Notes: generated by a model from the letters alone, not told the origin. A stretch of 64,000 nucleotides of DNA from Sphaerisporangium aureirubrum (GCF_042658925.1 NZ_JBHSRF010000046.1:1-64000), one strand, 5' to 3'; counted from the stretch's first letter, positions 33,400 through 42,456 are shown. Numbers and translations are program-made.

Positions 33400-33454
33400 C
33401 CCGCCGCGTGTGGCCGCTACGGCCGGGATACCGGATCCGGCCACACGCGGCGGG
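33400..33454 (-). terminator. Strong terminator hairpin of the glu operon
   Basis: CCCGCCGCGTGTGGCCG (33400-33416) and its exact complement (33438-33454) form a perfect 17-bp stem; the 21-base loop can itself pair (CCGG-GATA-CCGG). It starts five bases after the gluD stop, and lies in the leader of the S9 gene 22 bases before its ATG, on the same strand. There is no T-tract. Confidence 0.75.
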
Positions 33455-33458
33455 CCCG

Positions 33459-34361
33459 TCAGCTGCCTCCGCCGCCGGCGTCCATGCCTGAGCCTCCGCC
33501 GACGCCGATCGCCGCGGGCGCCTGCACCGGGGCGGCCGCGGTGCGGCGGGCGCGGCGGCTGCGGCGTTCCAGGCGGACGGCCACGTAGCCGAGGACCATG
33601 TTGATCGCGATGTACACCAGCGAGATCACGATCGCGCTCGGGATGAGGTTGCCGAAGTTGGCGGGGATCTGCTTGAGACCGAAGTTCAGCAGTTCCTCGT
33701 AGGCGATGACCCAGCCGAGCGCGGTGTCCTTCAGCAGCACCACCATCTGGCTGACGATCGCGGGCATCATCGCCGTGGTGGCCTGCGGCAGCAGGATGAG
33801 CCGCATCACGCCGCCCTTGCGCAGCCCGATGGCGAACCCCGCCTCCGACTGCCCGCGCGGCACGGCGAGGACGCCGGCCCGGAACACCTCGGCGAGCACC
33901 GAGCCGTTGTAGAGGGTGAGCCCGATCACCACGGCGGCGAACGCCGGGACGCTGACGGTGTAGCCGCTGGCGGTGGCCGGGAAGAACTGCACGAAGAAGA
34001 TCAGCAGCAGCAGCGGGATGGCGCGGAAGAACTCCACCACCCAGCCCGAGGGCACCCGGATCCAGGCGTGGTCCGACAACCGGCCGAGCCCGAAGACCAT
34101 GCCGAAGACCAGCGCCAGGACCGCCGAGAGCAGCGCGGCCTGCACGGTCGCGATGAGCCCGGGGATGATCTGGCCGGTCCAGACCTCCGCCCGCAGGAAC
34201 GGCTCCCACAGCTTGCCCGCGAACTGTCCCTTGTCGGCCAGCCCGCGCACCACCAGGTACCCGATGCCGAGGATCACCACGGCCGACAGCAGCGTCAGCA
34301 CGTTGTTGCGCAGCCGCGCGCGGGGCCCGGGGACGTCGTAAAGGACGCTGGCCGTGCTCAT
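33459..34361 (-). CDS. gluD: Glutamate ABC transporter permease GluD
   Basis: This 300-residue permease of the polar amino acid (HisM/GltJ) family has several membrane helices and the EAA-like loop (GQSEAGFAIGLRKGGVMRLI). It forms the channel with GluC. Its ATG overlaps the gluC stop in ATGA. The C-terminal ~30 residues are a Gly/Ala/Pro-rich tail beyond the family core. The gene order gluA-gluB-gluC-gluD equals the glutamate uptake operon of corynebacteria and streptomycetes. Confidence 0.92.
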   Translation of the reverse strand: MSTASVLYDVPGPRARLRNNVLTLLSAVVILGIGYLVVRGLADKGQFAGKLWEPFLRAEVWTGQIIPGLIATVQAALLSAVLALVFGMVFGLGRLSDHAWIRVPSGWVVEFFRAIPLLLLIFFVQFFPATASGYTVSVPAFAAVVIGLTLYNGSVLAEVFRAGVLAVPRGQSEAGFAIGLRKGGVMRLILLPQATTAMMPAIVSQMVVLLKDTALGWVIAYEELLNFGLKQIPANFGNLIPSAIVISLVYIAINMVLGYVAVRLERRSRRARRTAAAPVQAPAAIGVGGGSGMDAGGGGS

Positions 34362-35041
34362 CTGCTCACCGCCAGTCGTTTGGCCAGCCACCCGAACAGG
34401 AAGCCGGTGGGCAGGGTCAGGACCATGTACCCGGCGGCGAAGCCGAGGAAGATCGGCAGCGTGCCGCCGTAGTCGTCGAACATCTGCCGCATCACCGAGG
34501 CCGCCTCGATGTAGCCGGCCACGATGACGATGGTGGTGTTCTTGGTGAGCGCGATCAGGATGCTTCCGAGCGGCGCGATCACCGAGCGGAACGCCTGCGG
34601 CAGCACCACCAGGCGCAGGGTCTGCGTGAAGGTGAGCCCGATGGCCCGCGCGGCCTCCGCCTGCCCGGCAGGCACGGTGTTGATGCCGGCCCGCAGCGAC
34701 TCGCAGACGAACGCCGCCGTGTACGCGGACAGGCCGATCGTGGCCCACCAGTAGTAGTTGGTGGACGAGTCACTCGACAGGGTGTACTGAAGCGTGTCGC
34801 TCAGCCCGAGGACGCACAGCAGCAGCACCAGCGTGAGCGGCGTGTTGCGCAGGATGTTGACGTAGATCGTCCCCGCGGCGCGCAGGACGGGCGTGGGGGA
34901 CACGCGCATCGCCACCAGGACGGTGCCGAGGATGAGCGAGAGCAGCGCGCTCATCAGCGTGAGACGGATCGTCGCCCAGAAGCCCACCAGAATCGTGCCG
35001 AACTGTTCGACGAGGGGGCTGAAGTCGATGAATGATTCCAT
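34358..35041 (-). CDS. gluC: Glutamate ABC transporter permease GluC
   Basis: The 227-residue protein is the first permease of the glutamate importer, with an N-terminal membrane helix, the loop GQAEAARAIGLTFTQTLRLV that contacts the ATPase, and NTPLTLVLLLCVLGL typical of amino acid permeases. It lies 70 bp after gluB and overlaps gluD by four bases. It works as a heterodimer with GluD. Confidence 0.93.
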   Translation of the reverse strand: MESFIDFSPLVEQFGTILVGFWATIRLTLMSALLSLILGTVLVAMRVSPTPVLRAAGTIYVNILRNTPLTLVLLLCVLGLSDTLQYTLSSDSSTNYYWWATIGLSAYTAAFVCESLRAGINTVPAGQAEAARAIGLTFTQTLRLVVLPQAFRSVIAPLGSILIALTKNTTIVIVAGYIEAASVMRQMFDDYGGTLPIFLGFAAGYMVLTLPTGFLFGWLAKRLAVSR

Positions 35042-35111
35042 TGGGCTCCACTGGCTCCACCGGAGACGGGAGCGCCGGTGAGGCGGACCTCACCGGCGCC
35101 CGGGAAAAGGA

Positions 35112-35969
35112 TCAGGCACAGCCCTCGGCGGCGGGCGCGGCGGTGGCCGTGAAGTTCAGGCCGGTGCCGCTGAAGTGCTTGTCGAACAGCGACTTGAGCG
35201 TGCCGTCCTGGTACATCTTGGTGATCGCCTTGTTGACGGCCTCGCAGGTGTCCTTGTCGCCCTTCTTCAGGCCGACGCCGTACTTCTCGTCGGTGAACGG
35301 CGCGCCGGCGACCTTGAGTGCGCTGCCCTCGCGCTTGGCGTACCCGGCGAGGATCATGTCGTCGGTGGTCACCGCGTCGATGGCGTTGCCCTTGAGCTTG
35401 GTGATGCACTCGTCGTAGCCGCCGGCCGGGACCAGCTCCACGTCGATCTTCTTGTTCATCTTGTTGGTGCCCTCGGCGATGTTCTTCCAGGAGTTGGAGC
35501 CGGTCACCTGGCAGATGCGCTTGCCCGCGAGGGTGTCGAGCGACGTGATGGACGAGTCGTCCGCCCGGATCAGCGTGTCCTGGTGGGCGATGTAGAACGG
35601 CCCGGCGAACGTCACCTTGGGCTTGCGGGCGGCCGTGATGGAGTAGGTCGCGACGATCATGTCGACCTGGCCCTGCTGGAGGAAGGTCTCGCGGTTGGCC
35701 GACCGCGCCTCCTTCCAGGTGATGCCGCTCTCGGGGACGCCGAGCTCCTTGGCGATGTACTTCGCCACGTCGACGTCGAAGCCCTCGACGGTGCCGTCCG
35801 GTTTCTTCAGGCCCATGCCCGGCTGGTCATACTTGACGCCGATGGTGAGCTTCTTGTCGTCCTGGGCCTTCTGCAGGGCCGTGGTGGGGCCACCGCCGCC
35901 GCAGGCGGTGAGGCTTCCGGCCAGCGCCGCGGCGGAAACCAGGACGGCCCCGATCTGTCGTGTACGCAT
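35112..35969 (-). CDS. gluB: Glutamate-binding lipoprotein GluB
   Basis: The 285-residue product has a lipoprotein signal with lipobox LTAC (Cys 23) and a family-3 amino acid binding domain (KLTIGVKYDQPGMG, GFDVDVAKYIAKELG, VDMIVATYSITAARK). It binds glutamate or a close analogue outside the membrane for the GluCD permease. GGGAG is six bases before the ATG. The C-terminus ends in a cysteine-containing tail EGCA; with internal cysteines it could form disulfides. Confidence 0.93.
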   Translation of the reverse strand: MRTRQIGAVLVSAAALAGSLTACGGGGPTTALQKAQDDKKLTIGVKYDQPGMGLKKPDGTVEGFDVDVAKYIAKELGVPESGITWKEARSANRETFLQQGQVDMIVATYSITAARKPKVTFAGPFYIAHQDTLIRADDSSITSLDTLAGKRICQVTGSNSWKNIAEGTNKMNKKIDVELVPAGGYDECITKLKGNAIDAVTTDDMILAGYAKREGSALKVAGAPFTDEKYGVGLKKGDKDTCEAVNKAITKMYQDGTLKSLFDKHFSGTGLNFTATAAPAAEGCA

Positions 35970-36083
35970 GTGCGTCTCCCTACGGTTTTCTTCGTGACGA
36001 ACGGTCGGTTTCCGTTTCCGCGCAGGCGGGATGGCGCGTCGGGCCTCGGCGTGGCGAGACCGGGCGTGAGCGTCGTGGCATGG

Positions 36084-36839
36084 TCAGTGCGTGAGGATCT
36101 TGGACAGGAAGTCCTTGGCGCGGTCGGTGCGGGCGTTGGTGAAGAACTCGTCAGGGGTGTTCTCCTCCACGATCTGGCCCTCCGACATGAACACCACGCG
36201 GTGGGCGGCGCGGCGCGCGAATCCCATCTCGTGGGTGACGACGACCATCGTCATGCCCTCCCGGGCCAGGCCGACCATGACGTCCAGCACCTCCTGAACC
36301 ATCTCCGGGTCCAGCGCCGAGGTGGGTTCGTCGAAAAGGATCATCTTAGGGTCCATGGCCAGCGCCCGCGCGATGGCGGTGCGCTGCTGCTGGCCGCCCG
36401 AGAGCTGCGCGGGGTACTTGCCCGCCTGGCTGTCGATGCCGACCCGTTCGAGCAGCTCCATGCCCCTCTTCTCGGCCGCGGCGCGGGACATTCCACGCAC
36501 CTTGATCGGCCCGAGGGTGACGTTCTCAAGAATGGTCTTGTGGGCGAACAGGTTGAACGACTGGAACACCATGCCGACGTCCGACCGCAGCCTGGCCAGG
36601 GCCTTGCCCTCGGCGGGCAGGGGCGCGCCGTCGAAGATGATCGTGCCGGAGTCGATGGTCTCCAGGCGGTTCACCGCCCGGCACAGCGTCGACTTGCCGC
36701 CCCCCGACGGGCCGATGACCACCACGACCTCGCCCCGGGACACCGTGAGGTTGATGTTCCTGAGCACGTGAAGCGAGCCGAAATGTTTGTTGACGTTCTC
36801 GACTCTGACTAGAGGAGTCGCGTCCCCGTTGTCCGTCAT
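36084..36839 (-). CDS. gluA: Glutamate ABC transporter ATP-binding protein GluA
   Basis: The 251-residue ATPase has Walker A GPSGGGKST, Q-loop VFQSFNLF, signature LSGGQQQR, Walker B MILFDEPTSALD and the H-loop histidine in THEMGFA, all complete. It energises uptake through GluBCD. ATG 36839 was preferred to a TTG nine bases upstream. It opens the gluABCD operon; 114 bp separate it from gluB, and 169 bp of shared upstream region divide it from the divergent miaB. Confidence 0.94.
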   Translation of the reverse strand: MTDNGDATPLVRVENVNKHFGSLHVLRNINLTVSRGEVVVVIGPSGGGKSTLCRAVNRLETIDSGTIIFDGAPLPAEGKALARLRSDVGMVFQSFNLFAHKTILENVTLGPIKVRGMSRAAAEKRGMELLERVGIDSQAGKYPAQLSGGQQQRTAIARALAMDPKMILFDEPTSALDPEMVQEVLDVMVGLAREGMTMVVVTHEMGFARRAAHRVVFMSEGQIVEENTPDEFFTNARTDRAKDFLSKILTH

Positions 36840-37008
36840 GGTGGACAACGTAGGTCGTCAAGGCCGCCGGTCACTAACCGCGCGGTACCGATCGCATCAC
36901 GGCCTGGTCACGGGGTCGGATAGTGGTCGTACGCAGGCGGAGAAAAGAGGAGGAGCCGGGCCGCGAGGCGTTCCCGGCGCCGCGGAGCGCCTACCCTTGG
37001 TTCTTGAG

Positions 37009-38499
37009 ATGACTGTCACCGAGGAGCGCTCCCGGACGTACGAGGTCCGCACGTACGGGTGCCAGATGAACGTCCACGACTCCGAGCGGCTCTCGGGCCT
37101 GCTGGAGGACGCCGGATACGTCAGGGCGGGCACCGGCGAGACCGCCGATGTGGTCGTGTTCAACACCTGTGCCGTCCGCGAGAACGCCGACAACAGGTTG
37201 TACGGCAACCTCGGCCACCTGCGCCCGGCCAAGATGAGCAACCCCGGCATGCAGATCGCCGTGGGCGGCTGCCTGGCGCAGAAGGACCAGGGCGAGATCG
37301 TCCGGCGCGCCCCCTGGGTGGACGTGGTCTTCGGCACCCACAACATCGGGTCCCTGCCTGTGCTGCTGGAGCGGGCGCGCATCGCCCAGGAGGCACAGGT
37401 CGAGATCAAGGAGTCGCTCGACGTCTTCCCGAGCACCCTGCCGACCAAGCGCGAGTCGGCGTACGCGGCGTGGGTGTCGGTCTCGGTGGGGTGCAACAAC
37501 ACCTGCACGTTCTGCATCGTCCCCGCGCTGCGCGGCAAGGAGAAGGACCGCCGTCCCGGGGACGTCCTCGCGGAGGTCCGCTCGCTGGTGGAGCTCGGGG
37601 TGCTGGAGATCACGCTGCTCGGGCAGAACGTCAACACCTACGGCGTCGAGTTCGGCGACCGGCTCGCGTTCGGCAAGCTGCTGCGCGCCTGCGGCGGCGT
37701 CGAGGGGCTGGAGCGGGTCCGGTTCACCTCGCCGCACCCCGCGGCGTTCACCGACGACGTCATCGAGGCGATGGCCGCCACGCCGAACGTCATGCACCAG
37801 CTGCACATGCCGCTGCAGTCCGGTTCGGACCGCGTGCTGAAGGCCATGCGGCGGTCGTACCGCGCCGAGCGCTACCTCGGCATCATCGAGCGGGTGCGCG
37901 CGGCCATGCCGGACGCCGCCATCTCCACCGACGTCATCGTGGGTTTCCCCGGCGAGACCGAGGAGGACTTCCAGGACACCCTGGAGGTGGTCCGGCGGTC
38001 CCGGTTCGCCAACGCCTTCACCTTCCAGTACTCCATCCGGCCCGGCACGCCGGCCGCGACCATGGACGGGCAGGTGCCGAAGGCGGTCGTCCAGGAGCGG
38101 TACGAGCGGCTCGTCGCGCTGCAGAACGACATCTCCTGGGCGGAGAACCGCGCCCAGGTGGGCCGCACGCTGGAGGTCCTGGTCGCCGAGGGGGAGGGCC
38201 GCAAGGACGAGGCCACCCACCGCATGTCCGGGCGTGCGCCCGACAACCGTCTCGTCCACTTCGTGCCCGAGCTCGCCGGCGGTTCCGCGGCCGCGCCCCG
38301 GCCCGGGGACATGGTGACGGTCCAGGTGACCTACGCGGCGCCGCACCACCTGGTGGCCGACGGGCCCGCGCTGGCGATCCGGCGCACCCGGGCGGGGGAC
38401 GCCTGGGAGGCGGCGGACGCCGCCGCCTGCGGGGTGCCGTCCGAGAGCGGCAAGCCGGGCCCTGTGTCGCTCGGGATGCCGGTCCTGCGCCGCTCCTGA
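37009..38499 (+). CDS. miaB: tRNA-2-methylthio-N6-dimethylallyladenosine synthase MiaB
   Basis: MiaB is a radical-SAM methylthiotransferase acting on A37 of tRNAs after MiaA (encoded at 41487) has prenylated it. The 496-residue protein has the UPF0004 cysteines (YGCQMN, NTCAVR, GGCLAQ), the radical-SAM motif CNNTCTFC, and a TRAM domain. ATG 37009 starts a product (TVTEERSRTYEVRTYGCQMN) that fits the family; a longer frame would run into gluA. It is divergent from the glu operon. Confidence 0.96.
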   Translation: MTVTEERSRTYEVRTYGCQMNVHDSERLSGLLEDAGYVRAGTGETADVVVFNTCAVRENADNRLYGNLGHLRPAKMSNPGMQIAVGGCLAQKDQGEIVRRAPWVDVVFGTHNIGSLPVLLERARIAQEAQVEIKESLDVFPSTLPTKRESAYAAWVSVSVGCNNTCTFCIVPALRGKEKDRRPGDVLAEVRSLVELGVLEITLLGQNVNTYGVEFGDRLAFGKLLRACGGVEGLERVRFTSPHPAAFTDDVIEAMAATPNVMHQLHMPLQSGSDRVLKAMRRSYRAERYLGIIERVRAAMPDAAISTDVIVGFPGETEEDFQDTLEVVRRSRFANAFTFQYSIRPGTPAATMDGQVPKAVVQERYERLVALQNDISWAENRAQVGRTLEVLVAEGEGRKDEATHRMSGRAPDNRLVHFVPELAGGSAAAPRPGDMVTVQVTYAAPHHLVADGPALAIRRTRAGDAWEAADAAACGVPSESGKPGPVSLGMPVLRRS

Positions 38500-38941
38500 T
38501 CCACTTTTTCCCAGGGCCGGCTCGTCTCGGTCTTCCCCGGGGCCGCCTCGTCTCAGTGCACCTGGGATGCCGGTCCCGCCCCTGGGGCGGGCTCGTCTTC
38601 CGGAGCAATTTTCCGCCGCACCTGTCCCCTCCTTCCGGGGGGCCGGCTCGTCGTTCCGGGGCATCTCGGGATGACGGGTGCCGCTCCGCTCCGATCTCCC
38701 CTTTTCCCGTTAGATACGGCATTTCGGACACTCGACGGTGCTCGCCTGGGTAGGCTCGCCGCATCGGTGTGGGTGGTGTGTGCCCTGGGGTCATTGGACC
38801 GTTATGAGATCGGTCCAACAGATGACAAGTCGTGATTCTTCCGTGATTGAGGTGCGGTAATGCGACGTTTGGGGCTAGTGTGACGTCCACTCGCGGAAGC
38901 CGGAGCGCTTTCCTCCCGATACGCCCGCAGGAGTCAACTAC
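38500..38941. other. 442-bp intergenic region with short repeats and an inverted repeat
   Basis: No gene is supported. Four diverged copies of a G-rich word followed by GGCTCGTC (near 38514, 38541, 38585, 38639) occur after miaB. TTGGACCG (38794-38801), nine bases, then CGGTCCAA (38811-38818) is a perfect 8-bp inverted repeat 120 bp before the CAP gene, either a regulatory site or a transcript hairpin. I recognise no riboswitch. Confidence 0.6.
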
Positions 38942-40072
38942 ATGGATCGGCACGACCGACCGTCGCCGGGCCGCTATGACGAGTCCAGCCCCCTCCCTGA
39001 ATCACCTTCCTTCGCCACCGAATACCTGTCGTCCGAGCCGCGGCCGTCCCGTGTCGCCCGCTCGGCCGCCGCGCGCTCCTCGGGCCGCCGCCGCACCCTG
39101 GTGATCAGCGCCGCGGCCGCCGTGGTGGCCGCCGCCGTCACCGCCGGAGGTGTTATCGCCCTCACCGGCGGTCCCGGCACCGCCGCCCCCGCCTCCTCCA
39201 CCGGCAAGCAGGTCGCCGGCCAGGACGCGGAGGACGCGGCCCCGGCCGACGCGGAGACCGACCCCGACGACGCGACGCTCGGTGAGGCCCCCGCCGCCGC
39301 GGACCCCGCGGCCGGCGACGCCGGCGCGGGCGCGGCCGGTTCCGGCGGCTCGGGTGGTTCAGGCGGCGGGCAGGACGCGCAGCCCGACGCCCCCGTCCGG
39401 GACGGCGACAGCGCCAAGAACAAGCAGGGCGAGGACGCGCAGGCCCCCACCGGGGGCGGCTCGGGTGTGGGACCCGACGGCAACGCCGGCTACGTCGAGC
39501 CCCTGCCGCAGCAGCCCAACGCCTTCAAGGGCATCGGCAAGGTGGAGATCCCCGGCCCGGCCGCCACCCCGAAGCCGACGGCCAAGCCCTCGGCCACTCC
39601 CACGCCGAAGCCCAAGCCGAAGCCGCGCAAGAAGCCGACCGCGACCCCCACCAAGAAGCCCACCCCGGCTCCCCAGGGTGGCGGCACGCTGGTCACCGCC
39701 GAGAACGAGGTCGCGCGCCTGACCAACGAGGCCCGCGCCGACCAGGGCTGCGGCCCGCTGCGCATCGACGAGAAGCTCCGCGCCGCCGCCCGGGGCCACT
39801 CCGACGACATGGCCGCCAAGAGCTACTTCGACCACACCTCCGCCGACGGCCGCTCCCCCTGGGACCGCATCAAGGCCGCCGGTTACAAGTCGTCGATGTT
39901 CGCCGAGAACATCGCCCGGGGCCAGGCTTCCCCCGAGGCGGTCGTCAAGGCCTGGCTCAACAGCCCCGGCCACCGCGCCAACATCATGAACTGCAAGCTC
40001 AAGGCCATCGGCGTGGGCGTCCACTTCGGGTCCGGCGGTCCCTGGTGGACCCAGGACTTCGGCGGCGACTGA
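38942..40072 (+). CDS. Membrane-anchored CAP (SCP/PR-1) domain protein with long linker
   Basis: The 376-residue protein has a ~50-residue cytoplasmic N-terminus, one membrane anchor (about 52-73), an acidic Ala/Gly/Asp-rich linker, a Pro/Lys/Thr-rich wall-spanning stretch (KPKPKPRKKPTATPTKKP), and a C-terminal CAP domain (about 250-376; HSDDMAAKSYFDHTSADGRS, MFAENIARGQ, WLNSPGHRANIMNC). CAP domains of bacteria are extracellular with little-known biochemistry. AGGAG lies eight bases before the ATG. A terminator follows 20 bp after the stop. Confidence 0.9.
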   Translation: MDRHDRPSPGRYDESSPLPESPSFATEYLSSEPRPSRVARSAAARSSGRRRTLVISAAAAVVAAAVTAGGVIALTGGPGTAAPASSTGKQVAGQDAEDAAPADAETDPDDATLGEAPAAADPAAGDAGAGAAGSGGSGGSGGGQDAQPDAPVRDGDSAKNKQGEDAQAPTGGGSGVGPDGNAGYVEPLPQQPNAFKGIGKVEIPGPAATPKPTAKPSATPTPKPKPKPRKKPTATPTKKPTPAPQGGGTLVTAENEVARLTNEARADQGCGPLRIDEKLRAAARGHSDDMAAKSYFDHTSADGRSPWDRIKAAGYKSSMFAENIARGQASPEAVVKAWLNSPGHRANIMNCKLKAIGVGVHFGSGGPWWTQDFGGD

Positions 40073-40091
40073 CCCATCCGTTTCGTCCTTC

Positions 40092-40127
40092 CCGGCCGGG
40101 GTGTCCTCTCGTGGACGCCCCGGCCGG
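40092..40127 (+). terminator. Terminator after the CAP gene
   Basis: CCGGCCGGGGTGTCC, a six-base TCTCGT loop, and GGACGCCCCGGCCGG give a 15-bp stem with one G-U pair, beginning 20 bp after the CAP stop. No T-tract. Confidence 0.75.
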
Positions 40128-40188
40128 TCCCGTCTCACCCGTGCGTCCCGTGGCGGCCCGTGTCCCTCACACCGGCTAGCCTGATCTT

Positions 40189-40884
40189 GTGCTCGTCGCC
40201 GCCGCAGTGTGCCCGAATCCTCCGCTGATGGCTCCCGAGCTCGCCGGAGAGGCGGCGCCGGAGCTGGACGGGCTGCGGGACGGCTGCGGGCTGGCGATCC
40301 GGCGGCTGGCCGCGGCGCGGGCGGACGTGCTCGTCGTCGTGGGCGGGGGAGCGGCGACCGCGGCGTACCCGGGGGAGGCCGCGGGGACGCTGGCCCCGTG
40401 GGGCGCCGACGTGCGGGTCGGCGCCGGGAAGCCGGTGCTGCCGCTGTCGGCGACGGTGGGCGGGTGGCTGCTGGACCGTGCCGGGACGCGGCCGTCGGCG
40501 TACCAGATCGTGGCGGGGGACGCCGCGCCGCGCGAGTGCCTGGCGCTCGGGGCCGAGCTCGCGGGACGCGCGCCCAGGGTGGCGCTGCTGGTCATGGGGG
40601 ACGGGTCGGCCAGGCTGACCGTGAAGTCCCCCGGCTACCTCCACCCCGGCGCCGAGGAGTACGACGCGGCCCTGGCGCGGGCCCTCGCCGCGGCGGACAC
40701 CGCCGCGCTGGCCGCGCTGGACCCGGCGGAGGCGGGCGAGCTCTGGGTGGGGGGCCGGGCGGCGTTCCAGGTCCTCGCGGGGGCCGCGGGGGACACCGGG
40801 GCCTTCCACGGCGAGCCGCTGTACGACGAGGCGCCCTACGGGGTCGGCTACCGGGTGGTCTCCTGGAGCCGCGGGGACGCCTGA
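40189..40884 (+). CDS. LigB-like (class III extradiol dioxygenase superfamily) protein of unknown function
   Basis: The 231-residue protein belongs to the LigB/MEMO-like fold: AAAVCPNPPLMAPEL near the N-terminus supplies the first metal region and LLVMGDGSARLT the central one. Canonical LigB histidine ligands appear sparse, so ring-cleavage activity is uncertain. The family is found in actinobacteria next to miaB/miaA with unknown role. The GTG start lacks a Shine-Dalgarno; TAGCCT (40177-40182) ends six bases before it, consistent with a leaderless transcript. Confidence 0.7.
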   Translation: MLVAAAVCPNPPLMAPELAGEAAPELDGLRDGCGLAIRRLAAARADVLVVVGGGAATAAYPGEAAGTLAPWGADVRVGAGKPVLPLSATVGGWLLDRAGTRPSAYQIVAGDAAPRECLALGAELAGRAPRVALLVMGDGSARLTVKSPGYLHPGAEEYDAALARALAAADTAALAALDPAEAGELWVGGRAAFQVLAGAAGDTGAFHGEPLYDEAPYGVGYRVVSWSRGDA

Positions 40885-40959
40885 TCGCGGGCCGGAGGTG
40901 TCGGCGGGGACCGCTACCGTGAGAGGTGACGCGGTACCGGGACGAAGGGGCGGGAACCG

Positions 40960-41487
40960 ATGACGGACGTCGCGTTCGGCAGCGTGCCGACGCCGCTCGG
41001 CGAGTTCCTCGCGGCCGTCACCCCGGACGGCGTGGTGGCGACCGTGTTCCAGGACGGCGACGACGTGCGCCACCGCATGCTGAGCCGCCTCGGCCTCCCC
41101 GAGGCCGACGCCCCGGCGCGGACGGCGCCGGTCCGCGAGGAGCTGGCCCGATACTTCGCCGGGGAGCTGCGGGCGTTCACCGTGCCCGTCGACTGGCGCC
41201 TGATGTCCCCCCTCCAGCGGAAGGTCCTCGGCACCCTGACCGGCACCGTCGGGTACGGCCGGGTGACCACGTACGGCGCCCTGGCCGAGAGCAGCGGCGC
41301 CAAGGTCCCCGCCCGCGCCATCGGCTCGGTGATGGGCAGCAACCCCATCCCCGTCATCGTGCCGTGCCACCGCGTCGTCGCCGGCAACGGCCTCGGCGGC
41401 TTCAGCGGCGGCGAGGGCGTGGAGGACAAACGCTGGCTCCTCACCCTGGAGGGCTACCTCCAGCCGGCCCTCGACTGGGACCTGTGA
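40960..41487 (+). CDS. ogt: Methylated-DNA-[protein]-cysteine S-methyltransferase
   Basis: This suicide repair enzyme moves methyl groups from O6-methylguanine to its own cysteine. The 175-residue protein has the active-site motif VIVPCHRVV near residue 129, the helix-turn-helix VTTYGALAESSGAKVPARAI and the terminal GGFSGG loop. It is the Ogt-type, without the AdaA domain. GGGGCGGGAACC precedes the ATG. Its TGA overlaps the miaA ATG by one base, so the two are coupled. Confidence 0.94.
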   Translation: MTDVAFGSVPTPLGEFLAAVTPDGVVATVFQDGDDVRHRMLSRLGLPEADAPARTAPVREELARYFAGELRAFTVPVDWRLMSPLQRKVLGTLTGTVGYGRVTTYGALAESSGAKVPARAIGSVMGSNPIPVIVPCHRVVAGNGLGGFSGGEGVEDKRWLLTLEGYLQPALDWDL

Positions 41488-42404
41488 TGGCCCCCGGGGC
41501 GGCCGGGTCCCCGGTCGTGGCCGTGGTCGGGCCCACGGCGGCGGGGAAGTCCGACCTGGCGGTGGAGCTGGCGCTGCGGCTCGGGGGAGAGGCGATCAAC
41601 GCCGACTCCATGCAGCTCTACCGGGGGATGGACATCGGCACCGCCAAGCTGACCCCGGCCGAGCGCCGGGGGGTGCCGCACCACCTGCTCGACGTCTGGG
41701 ACGTCACCGAGACGGCGAGCGTGGCCGAATACCAGCGGATGGCGCGCCCCCTCATCGACCGCATGCTGGCCGCGGGCACGGTGCCCGTGCTGGTCGGCGG
41801 CTCCGGGCTGTACGTGCGGGCCACGCTGGACGACCTGGAGTTCCCCGGGACCGACCCGCTGATCCGGGCCCGCCTGGAGACCGAGCTGGCGGAGCTCGGC
41901 TCGGGGGCGCTGCACCAGCGGCTCAAGGAGCTCGACCCCGTCGCGGCCGAGGCGGTGCTGCCGAGCAACGGCCGCCGCGTCGTGCGGGCCCTGGAGGTGA
42001 TCGAGCTGTCCGGCCGCCCCTTCTCGGCGACGATGCCGTCCTACGACGCGGTCTACCCCTCCGTCCAGATCGGCCTCCAGGTCCCGAGGCCCCTGCTGGA
42101 CGAGCGCATCGCCCTGCGGGTCCACCGCATGTGGGAGGCGGGCTTCCCCGGCGAGGTCCGCGCCCTGGCCGCCCGGGGCCTGGCCGACGGCCGCACGGCG
42201 GGCCGCGCCCTCGGCTACGCCCAGGTGCTCCGCTTCCTGGCCGGCGAGTGGACCGAGGACCAGGCCGTCGACGAGACCATCAGGGCGACCCGCCGCTTCG
42301 CCCGCCGCCAGGAGTCGTGGTTCCGCCGCGACCCCCGCGTGCACTGGTTGCCTTATGACGACCCCGGCCTCGTCGAGCGGGCCGTCCGGCTGGTGCGGTC
42401 CTAG
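41487..42404 (+). CDS. miaA: tRNA dimethylallyltransferase MiaA
   Basis: MiaA prenylates A37 of tRNAs reading UNN codons, giving the substrate of MiaB. The 305-residue product has the P-loop GPTAAGKSDLA, NADSMQLYRGMDIGTAKLT, and GGSGLYVRA, with the closing RRFARRQESWFRRD. The ATG shares one base with the ogt stop. dapF follows after 52 bp. Confidence 0.96.
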   Translation: MAPGAAGSPVVAVVGPTAAGKSDLAVELALRLGGEAINADSMQLYRGMDIGTAKLTPAERRGVPHHLLDVWDVTETASVAEYQRMARPLIDRMLAAGTVPVLVGGSGLYVRATLDDLEFPGTDPLIRARLETELAELGSGALHQRLKELDPVAAEAVLPSNGRRVVRALEVIELSGRPFSATMPSYDAVYPSVQIGLQVPRPLLDERIALRVHRMWEAGFPGEVRALAARGLADGRTAGRALGYAQVLRFLAGEWTEDQAVDETIRATRRFARRQESWFRRDPRVHWLPYDDPGLVERAVRLVRS

Positions 42405-42456
42405 GCCCGCTCCGGGGCGGGACGGTCCGCGGGGGGCGGGCGTAGGATGTTGTGAC

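Noticed and set aside
38500..38941. ydaO-type c-di-AMP riboswitch before a wall-protein gene
   Set aside because: The conserved riboswitch core words are not present.
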